From Achromobacter arsenitoxydans SY8 (GTDB lineage Bacteria > Pseudomonadota > Gammaproteobacteria > Burkholderiales > Burkholderiaceae_B): a DNA stretch of 64,000 nucleotides. Of this stretch, positions 8,212 through 16,544 are shown piece after piece (the first letter of the stretch is position 1; every line of letters starts with the position of its first letter). The notes beneath the pieces are model-generated. The model made no database searches. It saw only the letters and a list, made by a program, of their open reading frames with translations, and was not told where the DNA came from. The stretch is from assembly GCF_000236785.1 (NCBI RefSeq), contig NZ_AGUF01000021.1, forward strand, positions 62,001-126,000, given 5' to 3'. A program made the translations under genes and the position numbers.

Positions 8212-9600
8212 CTACAGCGCTTTCTGGCGGGCGACTGCGCGCCAGGCGAAGGCCAGGCTCAGCAACAAGGCAGCGCCCAGCATCAACAGGCTCAGGCGCG
8301 TCTGGTGCAATGCCCAGCCGGCAGTGGGAGGCTGATACTGAAAGGGGGGCACGCGCGCCCACAGCGAGGGGCTGGCGTGGTACGAGAAGTGCTGGTGGCC
8401 GAGCGTATCGGCATGCGCCACCAGGTCGGCGCTGACAATGTCCTGGATCACGCGGCGCTGCTGTTCGGCTGCCGTCGTGAAGCTGCGGTGGTGGGCGAAG
8501 TCGGTGCCGGCCATGGCGGCGGACAGCGCGCGCACCGCCAGCAGCGGCATGAGCCAGCCCATCGACTCCTGCACAGTCTGCTGATGCTGCCAGGTGTCCC
8601 AGAGCCGGCCAAAATGGCGGTCGTAAACGACATAACTGGACTGGTCGTCAAGCTTGAGCGCCAGGCCCCATTGATTCAAGGGCACGTCGCGGCTCCAGCG
8701 CTCGGTGGTGCCAAAGGCCTGCATCCAGACGCGGTCTGAGGTCGCCTTGAGGTCGTCTTGCAGCGCCTGATTGAACTCGAGCCGGGTCGGGCTGGGGTAG
8801 AGCCCGCGCGACAGTTCGGCCATGACGCGCGGTGCGATCACTGTGTTGGCGATCCAAATGGCCAGCAGCACGGTAATGGCCACGCGCGACGAGCGCGCCG
8901 CCGCCGAAACCCCAAGCGTAATGAAGATGAAGGTGGCGAGGTACATCGCGTATCCGCCCGCCAGCATGCCGAACCGCAACAGCGCGTCGCCCCGCCCGCC
9001 GGCAAGCCATGTGGCCACGATAGCTGCCGCCGCGGCCGGGACGAGCAGCAGGCTCAGACTGATCGCGAGCGCTGCGGCCTTGCCCCAGAGCAGGCGCCAC
9101 GGGGCCACGCCCAGGCTCAATGTCTGGCGCAGGATGCCTTGTTCGCGCTCGCCGGAAAAGGCGTTGAACCCCAGCACGATGACGAGCAGGGGCCCCAGGG
9201 CCTGCAGAATCCAGGCAGCCGACAGGTCGCCGAAGCGCTGCAGGCCGGAGGCGTCCTGCGCAGGCCGGAATTTCACCTCGCTTTGGCGGTGCGCCTGCAG
9301 CCAGATGGTGCTGCCGATGTACGGATTGATGCCCGGGTCCAGCAGCGCCAATGCGGTATCGGGCTTGAAGACATGCATGCCCTGGTGGGCGGCGTCATGC
9401 GGATGGCGTGCGTCCTGGCGCAGCCAGTCCTGATAGTCGTTGTTCTGGGCTGCGGCTTGTTCCGTGCGCGCCTCGCGCTGATGCTGGTAGCCCACGGCAA
9501 GCGCCGTCATCAGCAGGATCAGGACGATGCCGCCGGCCCAGTAAAGGCGGCCATCGCGCAATCGCTCGCGCAGGTCCTTGAAAGCGACCAGCATGATCAT
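8212..9600 (-). CDS. ABC-2-type permease, DUF3526 family (first of pair)
   Basis: A 462-residue membrane protein resembling the next gene in layout: N-terminal helix at about 20-38 (GGIVLILLMTALAVGYQ), periplasmic loop, the coupling motif FSGEREQGILRQTLSLGVAPWRLLWGK (about 148-175), a cluster of hydrophobic helices between about 175 and 275, and a final helix near 435-455. Its start overlaps the end of the ATPase gene by 4 bases, which implies translational coupling. Two similar but distinct permeases next to one ATPase suggest a heterodimeric channel. DUF3526 transporters are mostly uncharacterised. Linkage to a TonB receptor is not usual for an exporter, which makes this operon worth attention. 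Confidence 0.82.
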   Translation of the reverse strand: MIMLVAFKDLRERLRDGRLYWAGGIVLILLMTALAVGYQHQREARTEQAAAQNNDYQDWLRQDARHPHDAAHQGMHVFKPDTALALLDPGINPYIGSTIWLQAHRQSEVKFRPAQDASGLQRFGDLSAAWILQALGPLLVIVLGFNAFSGEREQGILRQTLSLGVAPWRLLWGKAAALAISLSLLLVPAAAAAIVATWLAGGRGDALLRFGMLAGGYAMYLATFIFITLGVSAAARSSRVAITVLLAIWIANTVIAPRVMAELSRGLYPSPTRLEFNQALQDDLKATSDRVWMQAFGTTERWSRDVPLNQWGLALKLDDQSSYVVYDRHFGRLWDTWQHQQTVQESMGWLMPLLAVRALSAAMAGTDFAHHRSFTTAAEQQRRVIQDIVSADLVAHADTLGHQHFSYHASPSLWARVPPFQYQPPTAGWALHQTRLSLLMLGAALLLSLAFAWRAVARQKAL

Positions 9601-10307
9601 GCTTCGGCCCTCATGTGCGCCAGATACAGGGCTTGCAGGTCGACATCGCCGATCTGCCTGGCGTCCAGGCTTTCGACCAGCCGGCCGCGTTTCATGATGC
9701 CCACGCGCGTTGCGGTCTGGCGCGCATGGAAGAGATCATGGGTGGTGGCGAGGATGGCCACCCCCTGATTGGCGGCGCGCTGCAAAAGCCGGGTGAATTC
9801 CTCGGCGGCGGACGGGTCCAGCCCGGACGTGGGCTCGTCCAGCAGCAGCGCGCGGGCGTTTTTAGCCAGGGCTACCGCGATCCACACCTTTTGCCGCATG
9901 CCCTTGGAGTAGGCCGCGACACGCTTGTCCGCCGCGGCCGGGTCGAGTCCGACCTCGGCCAGCAAGGCCAGCAGCCGCTCGCGCGACGGCGCTTCACCCA
10001 GCGCAAGCGCCGAGAAGTAGCGCAGATTCTCCAGGCCGGTGAGGGTGCCGTAGAGATTGACCTGTTCGGGGATGTACGCCACATGGCGTTTGCTGGCCAA
10101 CGGTTCGCGTGTGACATCCAGCCCATTGATCAGGGCCTGCCCGCCGTCCGGGGCAATGAAGTTCAGGAACAGATTGACGGTGGTGGTCTTGCCGGCGCCA
10201 TTGGCGCCCAGCAGGCAATAGATTTCGCCGGGCTCAATGCGCAAATCCAGCGGGTGGAGCGCAATCTGGTTGCCGTAGCGTTTGGTCAGGCCGATGGCTT
10301 CGAGCAC
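9597..10307 (-). CDS. ABC transporter ATP-binding protein
   Basis: Typical nucleotide-binding subunit of 236 residues. Walker A GANGAGKTT is at about residues 34-42 and Walker B ALLLDEP follows the signature. The signature sequence is AYSKGMRQKVWIA, a variant (YSKGMRQ instead of LSGGQ) usual in ABC-2 exporter ATPases. The switch histidine is in TTHDLFHA. I start at GTG 10307 because AAGGA lies 7 bases ahead; an ATG at 10346 would add 13 residues without a ribosome binding site. It is the first gene of the ABC/TonB operon and follows a promoter with an embedded palindrome at 10410-10427. Confidence 0.92.
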   Translation of the reverse strand: MLEAIGLTKRYGNQIALHPLDLRIEPGEIYCLLGANGAGKTTTVNLFLNFIAPDGGQALINGLDVTREPLASKRHVAYIPEQVNLYGTLTGLENLRYFSALALGEAPSRERLLALLAEVGLDPAAADKRVAAYSKGMRQKVWIAVALAKNARALLLDEPTSGLDPSAAEEFTRLLQRAANQGVAILATTHDLFHARQTATRVGIMKRGRLVESLDARQIGDVDLQALYLAHMRAEA

Positions 10308-10402
10308 TGCAAGTCCTTCTTTTACCGAAGATGTCGGGGGGCACACGGCAAGGGAGGGCTGGCGGATCCGCCGGTGGAACGCCTTGCTGTCGTAAGCGGC
10401 GC

Positions 10403-10431
10403 ATTGTATGTGATGTTATAACATTACTCAA
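10403..10431 (-). promoter_or_regulatory. Sigma70-type promoter of the ABC/TonB-receptor operon
   Basis: On the minus strand TTGAGT (10431-10426) and TACAAT (10408-10403) are separated by exactly 17 bases. Transcription would start near 10396, giving a leader of about 90 bases to the GTG at 10307. The spacer holds the palindrome described separately. Confidence 0.6.
10410..10427. promoter_or_regulatory. Zur-like operator palindrome inside promoter spacer
   Basis: GTGATGTTATAACATTAC has a perfect 12-bp core (ATGTTATAACAT) and near-symmetric flanks. It resembles the binding sites reported for the zinc repressor Zur (TGTTATA-containing dyads). It fills the -35/-10 spacer, where a repressor would block RNA polymerase. 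Assignment to Zur is inference from motif similarity only. Confidence 0.5.
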
Positions 10432-10479
10432 TGTGGGGGCTACGCTGCGGCGGTGGCCAGACGCAGGGCATCACATGCC

Positions 10480-11223
10480 TTACATCTTGACGGCCCGTCC
10501 GATGAATTGAATCGGGCCTGTCGGCCGCCCGATGGGAGACCCGCCCGCAGGCTCCAGCGTCAACTCGAACAACTGGTTGGGCTGCAAGGGCGGCAACTGG
10601 TCGACTGGAACCTCGATGGCTTCGCCTGGCTTGACCAGGCCCAGGGACACCGGCGCGCTCCAGCTATCAGCCTTGGTCCAGAACTGCAGGGATTTGTCGG
10701 CCGGCACTACGTCAATGCCGAGCGGCACGAGCCGCAGCCGCCCTTCGGTCTGGGCCTGCACCAGCCAGCCTGGCGCCTGGTTCTGCGGCGCGGCAAGCAC
10801 CACGAAATAGCGGGGAGGCGCGGGCGGAGCGGCTTCACGCAACACCAGCGTGGCCGCAAGTGCGGCAGCGGCGGCGAAGCCGCCGCCAGCAAGGCCGCGC
10901 CACAGCGCGAGGCTGTCCCAATGCCACCAGCGGCCGCGAGCGGGGACCGGCTGGGCGTGGCGCGCCGGAGCAATGCTGGCGGCGATGCGCGTCCAGAGGC
11001 CGGGCGCGGGTTCAATGGGTTCCGCCAATGTGGTCAGTGGCAGCAGCCGCCGCTCCCACGCGTCGATCGCGGCCCGCAACGCCGGCTCGTGTGGCAGACG
11101 GGCTTCGATAGCGCGGCGCTGGGCTGCATCAAGCGTGCCCAGCACATATTCGCCGGCCTGCGCCTGCAAGTCGTCGTCGGAGCCGCCGTCCATCGGCTGT
11201 GCAGGGTTGTTATCGCCGCTCAT
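10480..11223 (-). CDS. RskA-like anti-sigma factor
   Basis: A 247-residue single-pass membrane protein. The N-terminal segment AGEYVLGTLDAAQRRAIEARLPHEPALRAAIDAWERRL (about 20-58) is the anti-sigma domain pattern of the RskA/SigK family. It is followed by a helix (about 104-122, GLAGGGFAAAAALAATLVL) and a periplasmic domain with the family's QFWTKADSWSAPVSLGLVKPGEAIEVP region. There is no zinc-binding HxxxCxxC motif, so it is not a ZAS-type factor. Its ATG at 11223 overlaps the sigma factor stop (ATGA), the classical arrangement for a sigma/anti-sigma pair made in fixed ratio. It should hold the adjacent ECF sigma factor at the membrane until a signal leads to its release. Confidence 0.87.
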   Translation of the reverse strand: MSGDNNPAQPMDGGSDDDLQAQAGEYVLGTLDAAQRRAIEARLPHEPALRAAIDAWERRLLPLTTLAEPIEPAPGLWTRIAASIAPARHAQPVPARGRWWHWDSLALWRGLAGGGFAAAAALAATLVLREAAPPAPPRYFVVLAAPQNQAPGWLVQAQTEGRLRLVPLGIDVVPADKSLQFWTKADSWSAPVSLGLVKPGEAIEVPVDQLPPLQPNQLFELTLEPAGGSPIGRPTGPIQFIGRAVKM

Positions 11224-11849
11224 TGCATGCATTCCCGCAAGGCGCGCAGCCCGCGTTGTATCCAGGCCTTTACCGTGCCCAGCGGCGCCTGCATCCGCTT
11301 CGCAATTTCGCCATGGGTGCAACCGTCAACGTACGCGTGCAGCACGCAGGCGCGACGCGTCGGCTCCAGCTCTTCGAGGCACTGCCCCAATCGGCCCAGC
11401 GCAGCTTGCCGAGTCAGTTCGTCGCCATTGTCGCTCCATGCCGCGAGCGCCGCCTGTGTTTCATGGTGTGCCGCGGCCGGCTCGTCCAGGACTGTCTCGT
11501 GCACGCCGTCGCGCATCCGGTTAAGCGCCGCATGCCGCACCACGCTGTAGATCCAGCCCCTGCCGGCCCCACGACGGGCATCGAAGCTGGATGCACGGCT
11601 CCAGATGGACACGAAGGCGTCATGCAGCACATCTTCCGCGGCTGCACGGTCACGCACGATGCGCAAGGCCACGCCGAGCAGGTAGCGCGATTCGCGCTCG
11701 TAGATGCGCCGCAACGCATCGCGGTCGCCCTGCGCACAGGCCAAAAGCGCGGCGTCATGGTCGAAAGCGTCGTCGTCGGGGGGAGTGGGCGGCACGAATC
11801 GAGGCAGGGGAATGGAAGTGGCTGGAACTTCGTTCCCCATTGTATCCAT
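11220..11849 (-). CDS. ECF RNA polymerase sigma factor (SigK-like)
   Basis: A 209-residue ECF sigma factor. Region 2 spans about residues 36-100 (DALRRIYERESRYLLGVALRIVRDRAAAEDVLHDAFVSIW), with the core-binding DVLHDAFVSIW motif. Region 4 spans about 145-205 (LEELEPTRRACVLHAYVDGCTHGEIAKRMQAPLGTVKAWIQRGL), a normal helix-turn-helix for the -35 element. The start is taken as ATG 11849; ATG 11840 is an alternative, and neither has a strong ribosome binding site. Translational coupling to the DUF3455 gene that ends at 11864 is possible. With the overlapping RskA-like gene it forms a regulated pair, and the lipoprotein gene ahead of it is probably in the same transcript and may be one of its targets. 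Confidence 0.9.
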   Translation of the reverse strand: MDTMGNEVPATSIPLPRFVPPTPPDDDAFDHDAALLACAQGDRDALRRIYERESRYLLGVALRIVRDRAAAEDVLHDAFVSIWSRASSFDARRGAGRGWIYSVVRHAALNRMRDGVHETVLDEPAAAHHETQAALAAWSDNGDELTRQAALGRLGQCLEELEPTRRACVLHAYVDGCTHGEIAKRMQAPLGTVKAWIQRGLRALRECMQ

Positions 11850-11863
11850 GCCGCACCGGAGAC

Positions 11864-12436
11864 TTACATGGGCTTCCAGAAGATGTAGTCGGCCTGGTAC
11901 TTCACGATGGCTTTCTGGCCTTTGGTCGCTGCGGTGCAGGGCTTGTCCGCCGGCGCCACGCCGCCTTGCAGGGCCACGCGCTGGATGTAGCTCACGCCCG
12001 CCAGGTCGCCGCTGCCCATGGCCGGATTGGCCTTGACCAGTTGGTAGGGCAGATTGCCGGGGCCGGAAGGCGCCATCGCGACCTGCGTCGCAGTGAGCTT
12101 GGATCCATCGTTGGCTTCCCAGGTGGCGGGCGGGCCGTAGTAGCGGCCGACCTGCTTGCCGGCGCGGCTCTTGAGCACGGCTTGCGGGCCGACGAAGACC
12201 CATTCGGTCTGCCCGGGCATGCCAGCCTTGTCCCGGCATTCGTAGGTGATGTCGCCGCTGCCCACGGTTTCCCAGGCGACTTTGTGACCCGCCGGCACCT
12301 GAATGGAGGCGGGCAGCGAAGCTTGCGAAAAGGTGCTGGCGGGCGGGTGCATCGAGCCGCAGGCGGCAAGCAGAGCCGCGGCTCCTGCAACGGTGGCGAT
12401 GGCGGCGAGGCGGGGCGCAGTTCGGATGGTCGACAT
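11864..12436 (-). CDS. DUF3455 family lipoprotein
   Basis: A 190-residue protein with a lipoprotein signal peptide: hydrophobic stretch and lipobox LLAAC (cysteine at about 26). The mature domain matches DUF3455: VPAGHKVAWETVGSGDITYECRD near residues 47-69, a WEANDGSKLTATQVA strand (about 106-120) and a C-terminal IVKYQADYIFWKP. The function of DUF3455 is not known. The gene has GGAG 7 bases before its ATG and is followed at 14 bases by the sigma factor gene, an arrangement I recognise as common in proteobacteria. It may be the stress-responsive effector of the sigma/anti-sigma pair. Confidence 0.82.
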   Translation of the reverse strand: MSTIRTAPRLAAIATVAGAAALLAACGSMHPPASTFSQASLPASIQVPAGHKVAWETVGSGDITYECRDKAGMPGQTEWVFVGPQAVLKSRAGKQVGRYYGPPATWEANDGSKLTATQVAMAPSGPGNLPYQLVKANPAMGSGDLAGVSYIQRVALQGGVAPADKPCTAATKGQKAIVKYQADYIFWKPM

Positions 12437-12870
12437 TTCGGTTCTCCAGACGGGAAGGATGAAGGACTTGATCAGCAGTTTTTTGTGCTGCTGCAGGTAC
12501 TACCCGCGAGCGCGCCGTCTGGATGCACAGGATTCAGAAATATTTCTCCGATCAGGTCGCCGCGGCAGCGCCGTATCTCGCTGGTACTCCGCCATCCTGG
12601 ACAGCGCCAGACAGCCCTGAGCCGCAGGCCCGTTTTTCGCTAGGGGAATTCCCTAGCCGCCGTTCGCACTTGCCGCACGCATATCCAACTCCGCCAAGGC
12701 TTTCCGAGAGAATTCTAATTAAGGCAATGCTTTTTAAAGAATATTGATATGGTTGGAAACCTCCCCGCTATCTAGAATTCGCCGCAAGTCGTTCTGCGCT
12801 CTCAGGCAGGACGATTTTTCGGGATCTCGGCCGGGCACTGCACCGGGCCGGTAATAGACAAGGGGAATCA
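12437..12870. promoter_or_regulatory. Divergent intergenic region between DUF3455 and peptide-transporter operons
   Basis: This 434-base non-coding region must hold the promoters of both divergent operons. It contains an AT-rich stretch at about 12713-12752, a suitable upstream region for the rightward operon, and a 19-base dyad at 12639-12657. I could not assign -35/-10 boxes with confidence. Confidence 0.5.
12639..12657. promoter_or_regulatory. Inverted repeat, possible operator
   Basis: GCTAGGG-GAATT-CCCTAGC is a 7-bp perfect inverted repeat around a symmetric GAATT centre, about 215 bases before the first permease gene. It lies between divergent operons and is not followed by a T-tract, so it looks more like a protein-binding site than a terminator. 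The regulator is unknown. Confidence 0.4.
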
Positions 12871-13812
12871 ATGCTCTCGTACACATTGCGACGGCTGCTC
12901 ATGACGTTGCCCGTCATGCTGTTTGTCGCGCTGTTCGTATTCGGCCTGCTGGACCTGGCGCCAGGCGATCCGGCGGCGCTGCTGGCCGGCGAGGACGCCA
13001 CGCCGCAGGACATCGCGCGCATCCGCGCGACGCTGGGCCTGGATCAGCCGTTCCTGCACCGCTTCGGAGAATGGGGCTGGAACGTGCTGCACGGCGACCT
13101 GGGCACTTCGCTGTTCACCGGGCTGCCCGTCAGCCACATGATCAGCCAGCGGCTGCTGCCGACTTTCTCGCTGATGCTGATGACGCTGATCGTCTCGGTC
13201 GTGGTGGCCATCCCCATCGGTGCGCTGGCGGCGTGGAAGCACAACCGCGTGCAGGACCGGGGCATCATGGTCCTGGCGGTGTTCAGCTTTTCCGTGCCCT
13301 CGTTCGCGGTGGGCTATCTGCTGGCCTGGATCTTCGGCCTGCAACTGCGCTGGTTCCCGGTGCAGGGCTACGTACCGCTCTCCACGGGTTTCTGGGCATC
13401 CGTGCACACGCTGGTGTTGCCGGCTCTGGCGCTGGGCAGCGTCTACGTCGCGCTGATTACCCGTATCACGCGGGCGACTTTGCTTGAAACCCTGAGCCAG
13501 GACTATGTGCGCACCGCGCGGGCCAAGGGCGTAGGCAATCGCGGCCTGTTGTTCCGCCACGCGTTGAAGAACGCGGCGGTGCCCATCATCACCGTCATCG
13601 GCAGCGGCGTGGCCCTGCTGATCAGCGGCACGGTGGTGACCGAGACCGTGTTCTCCATTCCCGGCCTGGGGCGCCTGGTGGTCGACGCCATCCTGCGGCG
13701 CGACTACCCGGTCATTCAGGGGGTGATTCTGCTGTTCAGCTTCATGTACGTGCTGGTCAACCTTCTGGTCGATCTGCTTTATCGCGCCTTTGACCCGAGG
13801 ATCAAGTACTGA
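12871..13812 (+). CDS. Peptide ABC transporter permease, DppB type
   Basis: A 313-residue inner-membrane permease of the DppB/OppB family. The N-terminal segment MLSYTLRRLLMTLPVMLFVALFVFGLLDLAPGDPAALLAGEDAT is typical, including the LAPGDPA motif (about residues 30-36). There are six predicted helices, and the EAA loop that contacts the ATPase is at about 208-230 (DYVRTARAKGVGNRGLLFRHALKNA). ATG 12871 has AAGGGG 6 bases before it. It is the first gene of a five-gene operon with a second permease, a double ATPase, a binding protein and a metallopeptidase. Confidence 0.94.
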   Translation: MLSYTLRRLLMTLPVMLFVALFVFGLLDLAPGDPAALLAGEDATPQDIARIRATLGLDQPFLHRFGEWGWNVLHGDLGTSLFTGLPVSHMISQRLLPTFSLMLMTLIVSVVVAIPIGALAAWKHNRVQDRGIMVLAVFSFSVPSFAVGYLLAWIFGLQLRWFPVQGYVPLSTGFWASVHTLVLPALALGSVYVALITRITRATLLETLSQDYVRTARAKGVGNRGLLFRHALKNAAVPIITVIGSGVALLISGTVVTETVFSIPGLGRLVVDAILRRDYPVIQGVILLFSFMYVLVNLLVDLLYRAFDPRIKY

Positions 13813-14645
13813 TGAATACCTTTACCGGCTTTCTCAAGCGGCATCCGACCACGGCGGTCGGCGGTGCGCTGCTCCTGCTGCTGTTCCTGGTGGCGCTGTG
13901 TGCGCCGTGGCTGGGAACGGTAGACCCGACGGCGCTGTCCCCTATCCACCGCACGCGCTCGCCGAATGCGCAGTTCTGGTTCGGCACGGACCTGCTGGGA
14001 CGCGACGTCTATTCGCGGGTGATCTACGGCGCCCGGGTATCGCTGATCGTGGGCTTCACCGTGGCGGCGCTGTCCACCGTGATCGGCGTGCTGATCGGCC
14101 TGGCGGCGGGCTTCGTGCGCTGGGTGGATGCGGTGGTGATGCGGATCATGGACGGCTTCATGTCGATCCCGACGATCCTGCTGGCTATCGCGCTGATCGC
14201 GCTGACCCGCGCGTCGCTGCAGAACGTGATCATCGCGATCACCATCGCCGAGGTGCCGCGCGTTGTGCGACTGGTGCGCGGCCTGGTGCTGACGCTGCGC
14301 GAACAGCCCTATGTGGAGGCGGCGGTGGCCGCAGGCGCCAGCCGGCTGCGCATCGTCCTCCGCCACATTTTCCCGAACACGCTGGCCGCGCTGATGGTGC
14401 AGGCCACCTACATCTGCGGTGTGGCGATCCTGGCCGAGGCCAGCCTGTCGTTCATCGGCGCGGGCGTGCCGCCGTCGGTGCCGTCGTGGGGCAACATCAT
14501 GGCCGAAGGGCGCGCGCTGTGGCAGATCAAGCCGCACCTGATCGCTTTCCCGGCGGTGTTCCTGTCCATCACGATCCTCGCGATCAACATGCTGGGCGAC
14601 GGACTGCGCGACGCGGTGGACCCGCGCATGGCCAAGAGGATCTGA
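13812..14645 (+). CDS. Peptide ABC transporter permease, DppC type
   Basis: Second permease, 277 residues, DppC/OppC family: N-terminal helix (about 13-35), the FWFGTDLLGRDVYSRVIYGARVSL motif (about 55-78) that marks this family, and the EAA loop near 172-195 (YVEAAVAAGASRLRIVLRHIFPN). It ends with the family's DGLRDAVDPRM. Its ATG shares one base with the stop of the first permease (TGATG), showing translational coupling. With the DppB-type partner it should form the membrane channel of an importer for di- or oligopeptides or related solutes. Confidence 0.94.
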   Translation: MNTFTGFLKRHPTTAVGGALLLLLFLVALCAPWLGTVDPTALSPIHRTRSPNAQFWFGTDLLGRDVYSRVIYGARVSLIVGFTVAALSTVIGVLIGLAAGFVRWVDAVVMRIMDGFMSIPTILLAIALIALTRASLQNVIIAITIAEVPRVVRLVRGLVLTLREQPYVEAAVAAGASRLRIVLRHIFPNTLAALMVQATYICGVAILAEASLSFIGAGVPPSVPSWGNIMAEGRALWQIKPHLIAFPAVFLSITILAINMLGDGLRDAVDPRMAKRI

Positions 14646-14648
14646 ACC

Positions 14649-16499
14649 ATGAACAAGACAACGACACAAAGCCGGCGCGTGCTGGAGATCGAAGACCTGT
14701 CGGTTGCCTTTGGCCGCGGCGACGGCGCGTTCCGCGCGGTCAAGTCCCTGAGCCTGCACGTGGACCGCGGCGAGACGCTCGCGATCGTGGGGGAGTCCGG
14801 CTCGGGCAAATCGGTGACTTCGCTGGCGGTCATGCGGCTGGTGGAATTTGGCGGTGGCCGCATCGAAAGCGGGCGCATGACCTTCCATCGGGGGGCCGGG
14901 CAATCGGTGGATCTGGTGGCGGCCTCCGAGGACAGCATGCGCGCTATGCGCGGCAACGATCTGGGCATGATCTTCCAGGAGCCCATGACGTCGCTGAACC
15001 CGGTGTTCACCGTGGGCTCGCAGATCGTCGAGGCGATCCGGCTGCACCAGCCCGGCGACGCGAGGACGGCCGCGGCCGCAGCCCGGCGGGTCCTGGACCA
15101 GGTCCGGATCCCGGACGCGGCCGCCATTATGGGGCGCTATCCACATGAGCTGTCCGGCGGCATGCGTCAGCGCGTGATGATCGCGATGGCGCTGTCCTGC
15201 AAGCCGGCGCTGCTGATCGCAGACGAACCCACGACCGCGCTGGACGTGACGATCCAGGCGCAGATCCTGCAACTGATCCGCGAGCTGCAGCGCGAGATGG
15301 ATATGGGCGTCATCTTCATTACGCACGACATGGGTGTGGTGGCGGAGGTGGCGGACCGGGTCATGGTCATGCGCCGCGGCGACGTGGTCGAGAACAACGA
15401 TGTGCAAGGTCTGTTCAAGGCGCCGCAGCACCCGTACACGCAGGCGTTAATGGCCGCGGTGCCGCGGCTGGGCGCGATGCAGGGCACGACGCTGCCGGCA
15501 CGCTTTCCGCTGCTGTCCGACGCGGACGCGGGACAGGCGGCGACGCCGCCTGCGCAAGTCGCCGGGGACCAAGTGGTGCTGAGCGTGCGCGGCCTGGTCA
15601 CGCGCTTCGACGTGCGCGGCGGCGTGTTTGCCCGGGTAAAAAAGCGGGTGCATGCAGTGGAGCAGGTCAGCTTCGACCTGCATGCGGGCGAGACGCTGTC
15701 CCTGGTGGGCGAGTCCGGCTGCGGCAAGACGTCCACCGGACGTTCTTTGCTGCGTCTGACCAAGACCACGCGCGGCACGATCGAATTCCAGGGCAAGCCC
15801 GTGCGCCAGGACGATCCGGCATCGCTGCTGGCGCTGCGCCGGAACATGCAGTTCGTGTTCCAGGATCCCTTCGCCTCGCTGAACCCGCGCATGCGGGTGG
15901 GGGAGTGCGTCAAGGAGCCAATGCTGATTCACAACCTGCACAGCGGCGCGCAGGCGGACCGGCGTGCGGCGGAGCTATTCGAGCGAGTGGGGCTGGACCC
16001 GTCGATGATGCGGCGCTGGCCGCACGAATTCTCCGGGGGACAACGCCAGCGCATCTGCATCGCGCGGGCGCTGTCGGTCGACCCCAAGGTGCTGATCGCC
16101 GACGAATCGGTGTCCGCGCTGGACGTGTCGATCCAGGCGCAGATCGTGAACCTGCTGATCGACCTGCAGCGTGACCTGGGCGTGAGCTATCTCTTCATCT
16201 CGCACGACATGGCGGTGGTGGAGCGCATCAGCCACCGGGTGGCGGTGATGTACCTGGGCCAGATCGTCGAGATCGGACCGCGCCAGGCGATCTTCGAGAA
16301 TCCGCAGCACGCCTATACCAAGAAGCTGATGCAAGCCGTGCCGATCGCGGATCCCGTCCAGCGGCGCCGCGCCGCGCTGGAACTGAGCGAACTGCCCAGT
16401 CCGGCGCGGGCGGTGGGCGACGAGCCCGTCGTGCAGCCGCTGGTGCAGGTGGGTGATGGACATTTCGTGGCGCGGCACCGTATCGGCGGCGCGTACTAG
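14649..16499 (+). CDS. Fused dipeptide-type ABC transporter ATPase (DppD-DppF fusion, GsiA-like)
   Basis: Two complete nucleotide-binding domains in one 616-residue chain. The first has Walker A GESGSGKS (about 54-61), signature LSGGMRQR and Walker [13 protein letters not shown]. The second has Walker A GESGCGKT (about 356-363), signature FSGGQRQR and [12 protein letters not shown], where serine replaces the usual proline after DE. Each ends in the oligopeptide-transporter extension ([26 protein letters not shown]). DppD and DppF are normally separate; fusion as in GsiA is known. Starts 3 bases after the DppC stop with GAGGA ahead. It powers the two permeases encoded upstream. Confidence 0.94.
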   Translation: MNKTTTQSRRVLEIEDLSVAFGRGDGAFRAVKSLSLHVDRGETLAIVGESGSGKSVTSLAVMRLVEFGGGRIESGRMTFHRGAGQSVDLVAASEDSMRAMRGNDLGMIFQEPMTSLNPVFTVGSQIVEAIRLHQPGDARTAAAAARRVLDQVRIPDAAAIMGRYPHELSGGMRQRVMIAMALSCKPALLIADEPTTALDVTIQAQILQLIRELQREMDMGVIFITHDMGVVAEVADRVMVMRRGDVVENNDVQGLFKAPQHPYTQALMAAVPRLGAMQGTTLPARFPLLSDADAGQAATPPAQVAGDQVVLSVRGLVTRFDVRGGVFARVKKRVHAVEQVSFDLHAGETLSLVGESGCGKTSTGRSLLRLTKTTRGTIEFQGKPVRQDDPASLLALRRNMQFVFQDPFASLNPRMRVGECVKEPMLIHNLHSGAQADRRAAELFERVGLDPSMMRRWPHEFSGGQRQRICIARALSVDPKVLIADESVSALDVSIQAQIVNLLIDLQRDLGVSYLFISHDMAVVERISHRVAVMYLGQIVEIGPRQAIFENPQHAYTKKLMQAVPIADPVQRRRAALELSELPSPARAVGDEPVVQPLVQVGDGHFVARHRIGGAY

Positions 16500-16544
16500 C
16501 GGCAACAGAACGTCGTTTTTTCATTTTTATCCTGGAGATAGAAC

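Noticed and set aside
13779-15431. Minus-strand frame of 550 codons opposite the ABC permeases and ATPase
   Set aside because: Translated sequence is histidine/arginine-rich with no domain; the opposite strand encodes textbook ABC proteins.
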